This document shows, piece by piece, positions 24,276 to 37,400 of a stretch of 64,000 bases of DNA. Origin of the DNA: Aaosphaeria pasadenensis (taxonomy: Eukaryota; Ascomycota; Dothideomycetes; Pleosporales). The stretch covers positions 1,426,001 through 1,490,000 of the forward strand of contig JAKLMB010000002.1 of assembly GCA_022813625.1 (NCBI GenBank). Reading direction: 5' to 3'. The notes under the pieces were generated by a model. It had not been told where the DNA came from and did no database searches. It saw only the letters and a list, made by a program, of their open reading frames with translations. The number at the start of each line of letters is the position of its first letter. Within the stretch, counting starts at the first letter, position 1. Made by a program: the position numbers and the translations under genes.

Positions 24276-27200
24276 ACGGGATTGGTGTGCATGTGGGGAT
24301 GGGATTAGAGGATGGCATGGCTGCTGGCTGCTGGATGCTGGCATAGGTAGCATGGCATGGGATTGGGGATGGATTGTGCGTGCACGCACACACACATCCT
24401 CACACACACAGTCTCTCTCTCTGTCTCTTTTTCCCTCAAAGACGAACACAGACATGCCTGCTGTCTGTGTTTTTACATGTCTGTGTTCTGATTGCTGCTT
24501 GCTGTCCACTTGTTCTTCAGCCCCTGTTGACCTTAGCAAATCATCCCATCACTGTTTGATTAATCGTGTCCATCTCTCTCCAAGCCAAGTACCCTACCAG
24601 TATGTACGCAGCTCTATAAGGGTATACTTACAGTACGGAGTACGTACTTGTACATACATGTAATGAATGGATATGTAACTACATACTGCGTACAGTAAAC
24701 ATTGCGCGCCGTGCTCGCTGTGACGCGGGGCCCGTTCTCCCTTGTCCATTCTACTACTCTCTGCCCTTTGTCGACTATCCGTTCAACGATCCTTGATCTT
24801 CTCTTGAGTCTTGACCACCGGGAATTTAGTCTTCGATAGCTAGCTCAGCAACAAACAACGACAAAGGAGTCAAAGCAATGCCGTTACAGCCAGATACAGT
24901 ATCTATCTTCCACAGCATCATCCAACGCCGCACAGGAGAGGGCCCCGCAGTGCAGAGTTGTGCCTGTGCTCATGTTGATACTTGATGCCTCGCACCGTAG
25001 ATTGCTATTCTGTTAGCCAACGCCGGGCGCACACCCGTTGCCTCCACCAGTGATGTCTCAACATCACGGGAGGGAACTGTTCCGGCGCCATTGCGGAGAG
25101 TGCCAGCGAGGCACACCAGTCAGAAAAGGAGGGAGGGTACAACTACACTTACGTTGCAGTTGCTACAAAACAATTAGCACCACAGACAACCAAGATAGAC
25201 AGGGACGGCAAGCCTAGCAGCAAGCGCCATCTCCTCTGTCGCTCTACTGGCTTTGCTCGCCGGGAGGATGGTGGAGGGCACGGACGCGCGCAGCAGAATG
25301 ACGGCGTGGTGGAGAGCAGAGCGGGAGGAGCTTTTGCCAGTTGGTTATGCTCGGTTTTCTTTTTTTTTCCTTTTGGCATGCCGCCAGTAGCAGGCCGCTC
25401 ACTAGCATGGTCAAGTCCCTGCTGAAGCTGGCGAAACCAAACACGGCATGGCCAACTCACTCAGCCGTCATTCTTCCTCTTCAGGCCGCTTGGCCTTCTC
25501 TGAAACCCGTATTAAGTGGTGGGAGCTAACCCGAGTAGTTAGGATAGCAATCTGAAATACTGTCCGAAATACGCTATGCGCTGCTAAAGGGGGAGGGCCA
25601 GGGGGGGCCCATCAATTTGGCCTTTATTCTCCGGCTTGAGTGGCATTACCGCCGCTTCTTCCACTGACTCTCTGGCTCGCGTTGACTTTGGTGTTGGCAC
25701 TGGCTTGGGCACCCTCCGCTTCCTGTCTGCTCTGTTATTGTTGACATGCCAGGCGAGTGCTTACTGCTCTCTGCTTGCTGCTGTGTTGCTCGATACGGGC
25801 CAATTCAGCCAGTGTCCGCCTTAATCCATTCCCCGTCGTGACTCGTCTTTTTTTCTGCATAATAGCCCAACGTTTGTTGCAACCACAGCAAAATAGTAAA
25901 ATAAAAAACCCGACCATACTTACATGGAATTGTACCATTTGCCACCACTCTGCTGCCAACATGCGCTACCAGAAACAACACCCAACATGCGATGAGTAAC
26001 ACACGCGACAGCACAGGACAACGGGCCACGCAATGGGAGGCAATAATTCTCCGCAAACATGGAGATTTTCCTCCGATTTCCTCTAATCGATCGCTTGTTT
26101 CTGTTTCTGCATCTTCGGGGAGCGGGCGGCAAGGCCACATTGCTACTCTCGAGAGTCTTGAGAGAGACTTGAGACTCCGCTCCGAGAGTTGGATAACTGT
26201 GCTTCCAACTCGGAGGGGGGAGGAGAGAGGGGCAATCGGGCCGCGTCAAAAGTTCTCCCCGCGAATTGCGTAAGTCGCCATCAACTGTCAAGCCCTTGTC
26301 TCAGCGGCCGCCTCTCGTAGTTGAACATCTTTTTTGAAATGAGATCTGGTCTTGGGACCCGTCGAACCCTCGGACCCCCGTGTATGATGAGCTGCGGCAG
26401 CCCAAATTGAAATTAGCCTCTCCCCTGAGCCCTGGATGATCCGGATGCTGTTCAGCATAGGCGCACTCTGCGCCTATCCAAGCTCCTGTGAGAGCGAGTC
26501 CCTGAGCGCCGCCCTGGCCCTGAGAGGGAAGCTCTGAGCGTAGTGCGGCGCCTTCAAGCAATGGTCAAGCGTTTGATCGCCGTCCACATTCCTTTTCGAA
26601 CAGCTACATGAGCTTAACCAGAGTGCCAGTTCACGTCGGTCCTGAGCTATGGGCATCGGGCTACGCAGAAAGCAACGGCTCGTACACAGTAGGCCATAAC
26701 GGATCTGAGAAAGGGCAAGAAGGCACATGTTCATTTTCCGACATGTGGAGTCGTGGACCCTCAGCACTTCGGTGAACATCATCAACAAGTACCCGTAAAG
26801 AGTCCTCTTTACGGACAAGCTTGGTTTCTTCGATAGTTGGACATACGTAGCTTGTTGCGGCAGCAATACATAAAGTGTGCAAGTGAAGCGGATTGTTGTT
26901 ACCTGACAATTAGTCCTAAATCGATGTGCTTGGTTGGCTAGAGATAGGACGAGGGGCGACAGCCTACAGGCCGCGAGACGAGTAACGAAGTGGGCTGCGA
27001 TGATGGCGGTGGTGGGCCATGGCGTTCCTGGTTGTCGAATAGCCAACCGTGACTGGTGGGCGTATGTGTAGAGGAACGAGCGCTTTTGTTTCCGCCCACC
27101 ACAGAGCCAATTGACGTTGTGCTTGCTTGGCTGCGCAGACAAGATTCCGCTCCCCCACCCATTCATTCACATAATGTGTATTTATTCGGCCCTAGCGTTG

Positions 27201-27327
27201 TTTACCTTTCTGTGCAGGTAGTTAGGTTGCAGGCTTATTACTCGTAGTATTACACCAAGGCGACCAAGGTGGGGAGGTAGGTTACGGTAGACATCTTGGA
27301 CTTGCGAGTCATCTAACGCCCGACGGA

Positions 27328-27351
27328 CCTAGGGGACTAGGGGACTAGGGG
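27328..27351 (+). repeat. CTAGGGGA tandem repeat
   Basis: Three successive CTAGGGG units spaced by GA. It resembles the 24.2-kb block, suggesting a recurrent simple repeat in this desert. Confidence 0.7.
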
Positions 27352-28140
27352 CAATGTCAATATGGATCTTTAATGCTCGTATGTATGTAGTACTACGGTA
27401 GAATGCACAAGACGAACTAGTTGGGCATCTTTTTTCAATCAGCAGCGACATGAATGATGCAAAGGAGTACCTTCATGAGGATGGAAATAAAATGGCAAAG
27501 CTCTCCTGGGAGACGCTAGTCAAGTTACGGCGCACCACTCACGACTCGTGAATGGGTAACTACCTCGGTACTCCGTACAGTATGGACTTCTCTGTACGAG
27601 TACAAGTACTCCGTACATACGAGGTATCGTGTATTCGTACCTCGCACATGCATGGGAAAGGATTGGAAAGCCGAATTCGTACATATGTAGTACGAAGTAT
27701 GACGGTCTTCGGCAATAATGATGATGATGATGATGGAATACGAGTATCATGAATATGGATTGGATGGCATATGTCGCAAGGGAATAAGTAATTATGACGA
27801 CGATGTTCGTGTCTGATGTTTTGATGGAATGATTCAAAGGGAGGATGAAAGGAGCCAAGCCGGAGCGAGGTGTGACATGGGGTTTATTGATTGGGAATGG
27901 CATACTTCATTGAGAGAGGTGACGGGATGAAGGGATGACGAGATGACGATGATGACGATGATGACGGGTGGTGGTACCAGCAAGTATAGATTACGAGGCA
28001 TCTCGTAGGGTGGTAAGAGTGCTATGAATCGGGATTGCTACGGCAAGATTGAATAGATAATGCCGTGATGGGTGTGAATTCGTTCATACTTCGTTGTCAA
28101 TAATATGTCGAAGAGAATAGCGGAAGAGAGACAGTCACTA

Positions 28141-31100
28141 TCTGCGCAGAGGAAGAGAGAGAGAGACTTGCTTGTATGTCGTCATGTCTAACAGCGGCGA
28201 GTGTTTAATGGGGCTGGTGGTGGATGGTGGACCAATCAAGTAAGACCAGACCCCTACTTGTCCTGCTAGCTGCATGATAAGTGGAGTTGGAGAACCGTTC
28301 TGTCGGGAGAGCAACCGTGCATATGATGTGGTTGATTTGATTGATCGAGATCTCAACCAATCACACGCTTTTCCACCCCATCTCCCCTGCTTCTGGTATC
28401 CTTCATCGTCATCATCACCAGCATCATCTACCCGTACCCTCACAACATGAGTATCTACGGACAATCATTCACATTATGAGGATAATCGTGAACCTCCATC
28501 GTTACCTATTCTCGTTCATTCCTTCACGTCTGCGCCTGTTGCGTCATAAGTTTCAACATCCCCTTGTAGTCCTCCTCGTAACCATTCCTTTCAAAGTTCC
28601 GGAGCACTTATGTACAAGCATCTATACCCCGGTACAAGTAAACTCAGACAATTCAAACTGACCAACGCTACATCCCCGTACCAGTGGTAATAGTGCAGTT
28701 TCTATCCTCGCTGGTCTTCGTTCCCATCTGCTGTGTTGTCGTCATACCCCAACCAACTAAACAGTACCTACGATGATAGCTGGTAGCTCATGGCTCACAT
28801 GGCTATTCCAACTAACTAGCCCGCAGCTCCGCGATATCATGGCCCGAAGCTATCGCGCCGGATGTATTTCTGCCTCATTCACTGCCTCGTGGCGTCAACC
28901 ACATTGTTACATTCTACATGGGGAATTCCGCACGCCAACCGGCCCTACTTCTCTGGCACTATCTAATTATCTCCCGCCAGACTACCAATGACGGCGGTGC
29001 ACCACGAGTAATCAATTTGCTTCCATCGCCACCATCTTGCACAGTACGACTACTGTTACTTGTAGAAATACACCGCTGCAGACACAGTGCCAAGTGGGCA
29101 TTTAGAGCCCGAACTAGTCCCATATAGCTTTAACCTTAATTACTCACATCTTCACTTCACGCCCGTCGCCAATCCGCGACTCCACGAGTACAACACAATA
29201 CTTGCTAGGTCTCGTCAACCTTTCCTGTCGTATCTCTTAGAGAATTCATGCTTCTTAGTTGGTCAATACTGGTCCATTCTTCGCCGTCCGGTGTGATTAT
29301 GCAAGTTTTATTGTCGGTAGATACTTGTCATGTTAGTGGTAGCAAATAGCAAATAATGATGGTGCTTTCACAGGCACCGCACCACCACACATACGAGTAG
29401 GACGACGTTGGACTACCATTGCCACTGACCCGCCTTGAGGCTTGCAGTATCAATGGGTATCCCTCTCCAATAAGCTGCGACTTACTCATCCTGTGTATGC
29501 TCTATTCCAACCACCAGTGCAGATGCAGCGCACACAGACACACCACACCACCTAATCACAAGTCCCCCTCTTTTCTAACTCGTACTTACCCCAATATTTG
29601 CCCCTCAGCCAACTTGAATTGCGGCCCGCATCTCACGCCCGCCCACAAAATCAACAAGGAACAAACACAGCAAGTCGGCGCAGTTCAACAATCTCAGGGT
29701 CCTGCGGCCTGCAAGCCTTGCACATCACAGCAGTATACAGCGGTGCACAGTGGTGCCCATGGGTATATTCTCACAGCACATGATAGAAAATCTCACCTCC
29801 AAACAGCCACCGCCCGTCCCCCGGGAACCAAATGTTGCGCACGCATGCAGGCATGCGGGACGGTACCCCTCCTCCCATCAGGTATTGTATGTAGGTGTAC
29901 GGCGTGCGGTGTATCCGCCACTAATCGCTCGACTCTTACTTTCATCTCTATGGGTTAGAGCGAAAAACCTGGGAGATGTATCTCGGCGACCTGCACATCA
30001 AGACCCTGCATAGTCTACAAGTGTGTGTGTACACACCCACAAGCCAACCACAATCACCACACACCCACAAAAACCTACTTGTAACTGTGTACCCGTTCAA
30101 AAAGCCACGAAAAGCACGACCCATCACCGCTAGACTAGCCCAAACGGCTAAACTCTGTTCTGATCTGGCATAAGTCGAACTTGATTAGCTGTGGGGGGAT
30201 CTGGCAAATCACAACTAAGTCGTTTTTCAAGCTCCCAAGCTCTTTTTGTTTTTTTCTTTCTTTCTTCAATATGTCTTGAAAGATCTAAGGCCAAGTCCAA
30301 GTGTAGGAAATGTACTAGCAAGTCCTCGTAGGTTGTCGTTGCATTGCATCGGCAGCAGCACTAGTTACCAAGTCAAGTGTTCGCGTGAATTGCACCATAC
30401 ATAATCTTCTGCTGTCCATCTAAGCCCGATCAAGCACCTTGAGCAAAGAGGCCAATGGTAAATCCTCCCCCTACCCCTCCCCTCTCCCGCCTTCCAAGAC
30501 AGACGACTCTCCTTTCAAATCATTTGATTTGTATCTGACCTACTGGCGGCGTTGGGCGCTGGTGGTCTTTGATTTCGGTATTTCTGCAGAGTGCCGTGCA
30601 ATTAGGCACGGTGCTTGTGCATCGCGCCACCCCGTACCCTTCCGCTTCACTCTTTTCCTTCCCCGTCCTCCTCTGTCCTTCCGTCCAACCAGAAGATTGC
30701 ATTCGGTTGGAGGCAAGAAGACCCTTTATTTTCTTATTCCCGCGACATGCAGTCCATCCACGCAATATCGCGCACAGCCCTCGAGTCTCATCTCGTGACT
30801 CTCGACCCCTCCGGCGGACCATTGGCAGATCTAACTTGTCAATAACTCATGGCACCCAAAAGGCAATGAAAGAAATATTCAATATACAATAACTTGAAAG
30901 AATGATAGCGTGATATTCCAATATCCCACATGGTTGCTAGATTGGATCTCTTATAGTTGCATTAGTCTCATCTACTCCACACCACCAAAGGGGTGGTAGG
31001 CATGTTGAAAGAAGAAACATGGTAGGTAGATCGACACTACGTTCAAGCAAGAAAGGAGAACCAAGGTCCGCTACAAGCACAATCATGCATGTACTCTACA

Positions 31101-34100
31101 TGTGAAGATGCATCAAGATACCTGGGAATTGAACCACTGGTCGAGAATGCTGTGAAGTTGCAGGTTTTATTGATTTGTGGAGACTGTTGTTTTCAAAGTC
31201 CTGTTGTTAACCTTGCACCACATCACGTCAAACCCCTATGTTCTATGTAAATTGAACATACCAAACAATCAATATAACAATACAACCTCGAAAACTAGAT
31301 CAAAGAGCGTACCAATCTATGTCAAACTAATTATTGATTCGCATCACAAACCCAAAAAAATTATAATTATTAAAAATTGAACTCTATGTACTCGATTTCC
31401 CATTCATACAAGTCCGCACACCTCAACCAAGTCCAAACATACAAACCAATGATACACTATCAAAACAACCAACATCAACTCCAATACATGCATTCACATC
31501 ATTTCCCTATCCAGCACTGCATGCACCACACTACCAAACTAACATCTCATCTCCCACAAGATTGCAGAGACGCGCGGCAGCATACCCACAGCTACCCACA
31601 AAAAAAGAAAAAGGGAAGCAAGAAAGCACAAGGAAACGTCTTAGTTTCCCTAACATCTTGGGAGCATACACTATCTTGCGATCTGCAGACACCATCATCT
31701 CCACCCTCCTCTCCACTCTTCCCACCTCTCTGGCATCCCCTCCCCTCTTTTGCCACCTCTAGACACTCTCTTCTCTCTCTTGCTTCCCTTCGCGGGGAGG
31801 AGGGTGGAAAGACGAATATGGCGGATTCAGCATCGAAAATGATGAAGAATCCCTAATCGCGAAGGAAACCGTAGATTCCACAATCTTCTCTACCTTGACG
31901 GATTCTTGGATTTCCCCTTTCGCAAATCTTTGACAAGGAGACAAGGACAACAAGGGATATGCATGTCCATGCCGTTCTCTCCGCTGGGACACACAGACGT
32001 TCCCCCTCCGCCCCTCGCCATGCTGGTGGGATATGATGGGATGGGATGGGATAGGAGATGGTTTGATCTTTCTTGGCAGATAGATGTGATCTGGACACTC
32101 GCGTTCCTGAGTGCTGGTAGAGGAGGCAGGGTAGTTAGTGATGCTATGCTATGGATCCACCTGATAATCGAGTACTATGCTCCAACATAGTGATCGCAAT
32201 AAAGGAATCAAAATTGCGATTTCGTGTGGATTCTCCTCTATGTGTTGTGAGACTACTAGGACTCGTTATCGATTCATCAGATAAACTTCTTCATTGCTAG
32301 TGTTGATATTTTGATATGATTCCATTACTCATTCACTAGTCACAAACAACAAAACATACTAATACATTCACCAGACAAAAGCCTCAGTTCAATTTTACTC
32401 CCATGAACAAAGGCCGACTCATTTCCTTTCGATTGGGAAAGGTCTTGAACAAGGGAAAATTCCAACATCTCACCTGATCAACTATACACTATGATTCGAT
32501 CACGCCTTTCTTCCTTCCTTCCCTACCCGCTGACCCCTTTTCACTTCTTCAACAACCAATTGCCTTAGTCCAAGTCCAGACTCCTATGTAGACAGTAGTA
32601 CTACGGAAACAACAGGGCTAACAAGCGTGAAGATGGAACGCAAACAGAAAACGGCAAGGCTTCAAATTCCCCGGTCTAGCAAATTAGGAAAGGAAAGCTG
32701 AAGAAGACGAATTACTATCCAGGCCGTGTGGAATTAGCTTATCTCGAATGTTGATAATTTCTAGTTTGAAAAAAAAGAACCCCCTTGGCGACGGCTAACT
32801 AGGTACATACTATGTACATACTATGGACCGTTTTGCAATAATTGAATAGCGGTAATAAGTGGTCGGCGAATTCATTCACGGTAAACTATAGCGTGCTTGT
32901 TTTGTAACTACTTGACAGGTCGCTCGACCGGGGGAGTCACGGCAGGCTGGACGAACGGTTGGGTTACGCTTCATCTGGACTGGTGGTTAGTAGTTTAGGG
33001 AATTTGACAGCATGAGGGAAGTTTGAAAATTTTTGATATTGCGTGCAATAGGCTAAACCTCATTGTACATACATACGTGGGGGACGATGGATAGGAGGCC
33101 GACCCATGTGTCAAGTTGAGAGAGATGGTGTGTGCAATGTGTTGACACATTGCCCTGCGGATACATTGTCCGGTGAGCATGACTTGATCCTATCGTGAGA
33201 ATCCAAATATCCAAAATGAGTCCTAATATGGACGGGGGCTAGCTCTCCTCTTCCCGTGGCCACGTGCAGCCGTCTCGATGGCCCTAGGTTGTCGAGTTCC
33301 CGTGCGTATGTACTATGGTATGAATCATATGATATCCGAATATCCAAGATGAGTCCCAATATGTACGGGCTAACTTTCCTTCGTGGCCACGTGCAGTTAG
33401 GGCAGAGAGGAAGACGAAAAGATGTCCAAGCTTTGTTCAGACACCATGTACGAATCGAGGACGGTATCCAGAAAAATCATCAACGTTAAGATTGTTACAT
33501 TACTACTTTCGGCCACTGCTGGTACCCTGCAAGCCAACAAGTTGGGACAGGCGTGCAAATCACATGCATGTGTTATGGTGCATCCCCCCTACCTAATCCA
33601 TAAGACATGCGCGATGGTCGATCTCAATCACATCTTACTCACCCCCTCCCATCCAGAGAGGGGAAGCAAGCACCACATAAACTCCCCGCACCGTTGGGGC
33701 TTTGCCAACTTCAGCACTTGTAGACTATGGGATTCCAATATTCCCACTACGGCGAATAACTATATTGGCTCCTTGATATGTACAGCCCGCAATTGATGCG
33801 CTCCCGCGTAGAATATTTTGATTCGGCGATATTCGGTCGGTCGCCGTGCCAATGCACGAGACATCGAGTTGCTGAGTTTATTTCGATGTCGAACCATAAG
33901 TTTCTCTGATTGGACCAATGATCCAGAGGGGGAGTGCAGATGCACCCCCGGAACCAGGGTGTAGCAGGTGCATTCATGACCTGTCCAACAAGGTACGACA
34001 ATTCTTTTTGGAATCCGCAAGCACGTCGTTCCAAGTTGCAGAATACCTAGATACGGCATCTAGCATGGCCATCTCGAGTGCCCCTATTTGTGCCTTGCTC

Positions 34101-34490
34101 GCAGCATGGTATATGTAGCCTTGACCTTATTGGGTAAGGGTAAACTGAATAATCCTAGGATGACTGTGCCAATGGAGTGAGGCTGCTAATCGCCGACCTG
34201 TACCCGTCCCCACTGGTCAATGCATCCCTCGAGCATCCCAAATCGGAGCCGCATTATCACATCACAGTACGATGTAGGTCTGCGACATGTCTACATTGGG
34301 TCGACTTGCTTTCGCCTTGGTTGAAGCTACCAGTCTCGTCTCACAGCGGGTCGATAGCTTGCGATAGAGGGTGCATGTACCGTAAAGCCAATGCCTGATG
34401 GCAGATGACAGTAACGGTAATGTTGTGGCGTACATTGTGACTGGTCCATGCCGGATTCCCATGTCCCTCTGGATTCCGTGAATGGTTGCC
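28141..34490. other. Gene desert, distal half
   Basis: No recognisable gene up to the stop codon of the hybrid histidine kinase at 34491. Noted inside: an AT-rich stretch around 31220-31390, a GGGAT repeat at about 32025-32053, a short tandem TACATACTATG near 32804, and a diverged direct repeat at 33205-33396. Its right end holds the 3' UTR of the kinase. Confidence 0.55.
33205..33396 (+). repeat. Diverged direct repeat carrying a CACGTG core
   Basis: Two copies of about 60 bp, at 33205-33269 and 33338-33396. Each begins AATATCCAA(A/G)ATGAGTCC and ends with the identical 14-mer GTGGCCACGTGCAG. The spacing is about 135 bp. The 14-mer contains the E-box palindrome CACGTG. No ORF explains the conservation. 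Confidence 0.7.
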
Positions 34491-37400
34491 TCAATCATCA
34501 GCATGGTGCAGTCCTTTCTTCCACCATGAAGAAGACCTCGCCGGAACGACCGTTCTCTCACTCTTCCACAAACGTGCGTCTGTCAGCGAAGGTCGGTCTG
34601 ACGCAGCGTCTCCTTCCTGTTTGGTGTACACGCTCCGGTTGCGGGGCTCTTTGCCTACAATCCAACTCTGACCATCTGCCTGATACTCTCTGGATGTTCG
34701 AGGGAGGGTGGGATCCAAGTCCTGTTCGTGCGTGAGTCTCTGTATGTTCTCCTTGGTCAACGCATGGGTCCCCGCGTCTTGGAGAGTGCTGGCATGGCTG
34801 TTATGGCGGTGTATTTGCGGGTCCCCGCTACAAGCCAGCAGTTTGTCATCGCGTAGGCTGGAGGCCATTTCCTCGGCGTGGATTCGCCGCAGGACACGGT
34901 CCCCGTTCGTCTCGGAGGATTTGGCCAAGGCGGTATCGCTCTCAAAGTGCAGGCGGTCAAGCTCAGCCGTCAGCGCTGGAGAATGCGCCGTTGTTTCAGG
35001 CTCGACCGAAGCCTGGCCGATCTGCTGTCGATCGCTGGAAGAGGCTTTGGCAGGCTCGCTAGCGTTGGACAGTGCTGGAGGTGTAGTCGTGCTTGGGGTC
35101 CGTGCGTCGAAACACTCTGTTTCTTCATTCGCTGGTGCTGACTTGGCCATCTTCCGTTTGCCCTCGATCGCCCACTTTATCAACATCTTCTCGAGCAGTT
35201 TCCCCTTTACCGGCTTCGCTAGGTAATCCTGTGAACCATCGTTAGTACTGCACAGCGTACATGGTATTTCCCAGCAGTATCAACATCACCTACACTCCTT
35301 GGGCCTGGGAGCCCATACGAAGTTGCAGGGTTGACGAAAACTGGGTACTCGTCGCTTGTTACTCACATCCATACCAGCCCGTTGACACTTCTCCTTGTCA
35401 CCCTGAATGGCCGAGGCCGTCATCGCAACGATGGGAACATTCTTGACTTCGGGTAGCGTAGAGAAAGGGGCTTCTGTCCTGATGGCATGGGTCGCGCTGT
35501 AGCCGTCTCGTATTGGCATCTGCAAGTCGATCGATTAGCAAACATTCCATGCAAAGAAACCCTTTCTCATGCTCGTACCTGTACATCCATCAAGATGATA
35601 TGGGGCCGGGGGTGCATGGGAGACGGCTCCTCCATTAAATAATCCAAGGCCTCTTGTCCGTTCCATACTGCGCTCACGGAAAAATGCAGTTTCTTGATGG
35701 TTTTGAGCGCGATCTGTTGATTAATTGGACTGTACCAATCGTGTTAGTATGCAATCCGATTTAGAAAAGAAACATGTCTTCGGGTAGACCTACTTGTCTT
35801 CAACGACCAGAACGTGTATACTCTTCCTTTCTTCTTCGGAAAGGTTCATCAGATTGTCAGGAATAGCGTGGTTCACATATTGTGACTTCGGTTCCAGACG
35901 AGAACGTGCCTGCCTAGTAACCCCATTATACAGTTTGGGAGTAACTGGTGGCATGCCGTGATCTTCAGAACTTCCGCATGATACGGACATGTCAGACTGC
36001 AGGCGATCCGGGATGGAATCTAGGTTGATCAACGGTGAACCATCGTCCTGGTAAGGAGCTTTGTTGAAGGGAATCCAGAATGTTGCAGTGGTTCCATGTC
36101 CAAGCTTCGATTCGAGACCGATGTCTCCGCGCATGAGCTGAACAAGCTACATAAAATAGTTAGCAAAAGAGCGTGGATTGGATACCATTAGGCTCATAGC
36201 GGTCATGAATTAGACAGCATGTTGCACATACATTTTTGCTGATCGTCAAGCCTAAGCCTGTGCCACCAAACCTGCGGGCCGTGGATGAGTCTGCCTGGCT
36301 GAAAGGCTGGAACAGTCTCTTGCGGACTTCCTCCTCGATTCCAATGCCAGTATCTTCGACAACGAAGCGTATTGTGACTATGTCGTCGGTTTCGTTGGTG
36401 ATGGATACGGTAAGCTGGACCTTGCCTTCTGATGTGAATTTGATACTATTGGTCAAGACATTGGTGAGAATCTGTCGAAGCCTTCCAGGATCACCCATTA
36501 CCCTCAGATCTTGTTCGACTATGGGTTCGACGTAGCTTTCATAAGCAATGTTCTTTCTCGACGCCGCGAAAGACCTGGGGTTGTAGTCAGTAACCATTTG
36601 CTTAAAGTGCGACACGAGCCTCTTTCGAATGCATTCACTCTGTCAAAGATGACAGAGTTAGTGCATCTTCTGTCGTTACCTTGCATAGAAAATCCAGCAA
36701 AGAGCAAGACAGGGGCTTTGGGTTTCTCCTAGGAGTTCACATACATCATCTGGTTGACGTCTCGAAGCACAACCGACAGACTAAACTGCACCTCTTCGAC
36801 ATCCAACCTCCCTGATTCCACCTTTGAAAAGTCAAGAATGTCGTTTATGACGGTGAGTAATCCGTTCGCCGACCGTTGGATATTCTCGGCACAATCCTGC
36901 TGTTCTTCATCCAGGTTCATGTCCAACAAGAGCTCGCTCATACCAATCACTCCAGCAATAGGGGTTCGGATCTCGTGGGACATGTTGGCCAAGAACTGTG
37001 ACTTCATCCTCGATGCCTCTTTCGCTGCTGCAGCATTGGCCAACAGTATTGAATTCTCCTTCTCTTGCTCCTTGAGTTGATTTTCTCGTTCCATAATCTC
37101 CGTAACATCCATCGAAACTCCAATCACGCCGTCGATGACACATTCTCCTTGCGAGTCGCCATGTCGCGATGATTTCCACATGGGTACAAGGCGGGTTCGG
37201 TAGTATCGGTTCTCTTGTACGTATCGCTCGATTATTTCATCCTGAGTGTTGCCTTTCAATATGTGGTTTATCGGTCTCCTCCATCTTTCTAGTGCCGGAT
37301 TGGTTATGAAAATATTTTGCCCGATTGCCTTTTCGTTGGATTCTCCATCTTTCCAAACCATGTCTCCTTCCATAAAGCTGAGGTTGCATTGCTTGTCCAC

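Larger units (their letters stand above)
22763..28140. other. Upstream gene desert of flbC, proximal half
   Basis: No recognisable gene. Holds the flbC promoter and leader, two strong G-run blocks on the plus strand (23690-23749 and about 23771-23826), a CCG/CCA/ATC trinucleotide tract (23835-23940), CTAGGG repeats (24219-24275 and 27328-27351), CA/CT microsatellites (24384-24425), GTACGGAGTAC words (24633, 27568, 27606) and GAT repeats (27717-27736, 27938-27966). Open frames present are short or lack any family resemblance. Confidence 0.55.

Noticed and set aside
26474..27166. 230-codon open frame on the minus strand
   Set aside because: No domain, odd composition with many Cys/Arg/Leu, sits in low-complexity DNA. 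Looks like chance.
31100..31140. B-box-like GGTTCAATTCC on the minus strand
   Set aside because: T-stem bases do not pair and no A box or acceptor stem is nearby.
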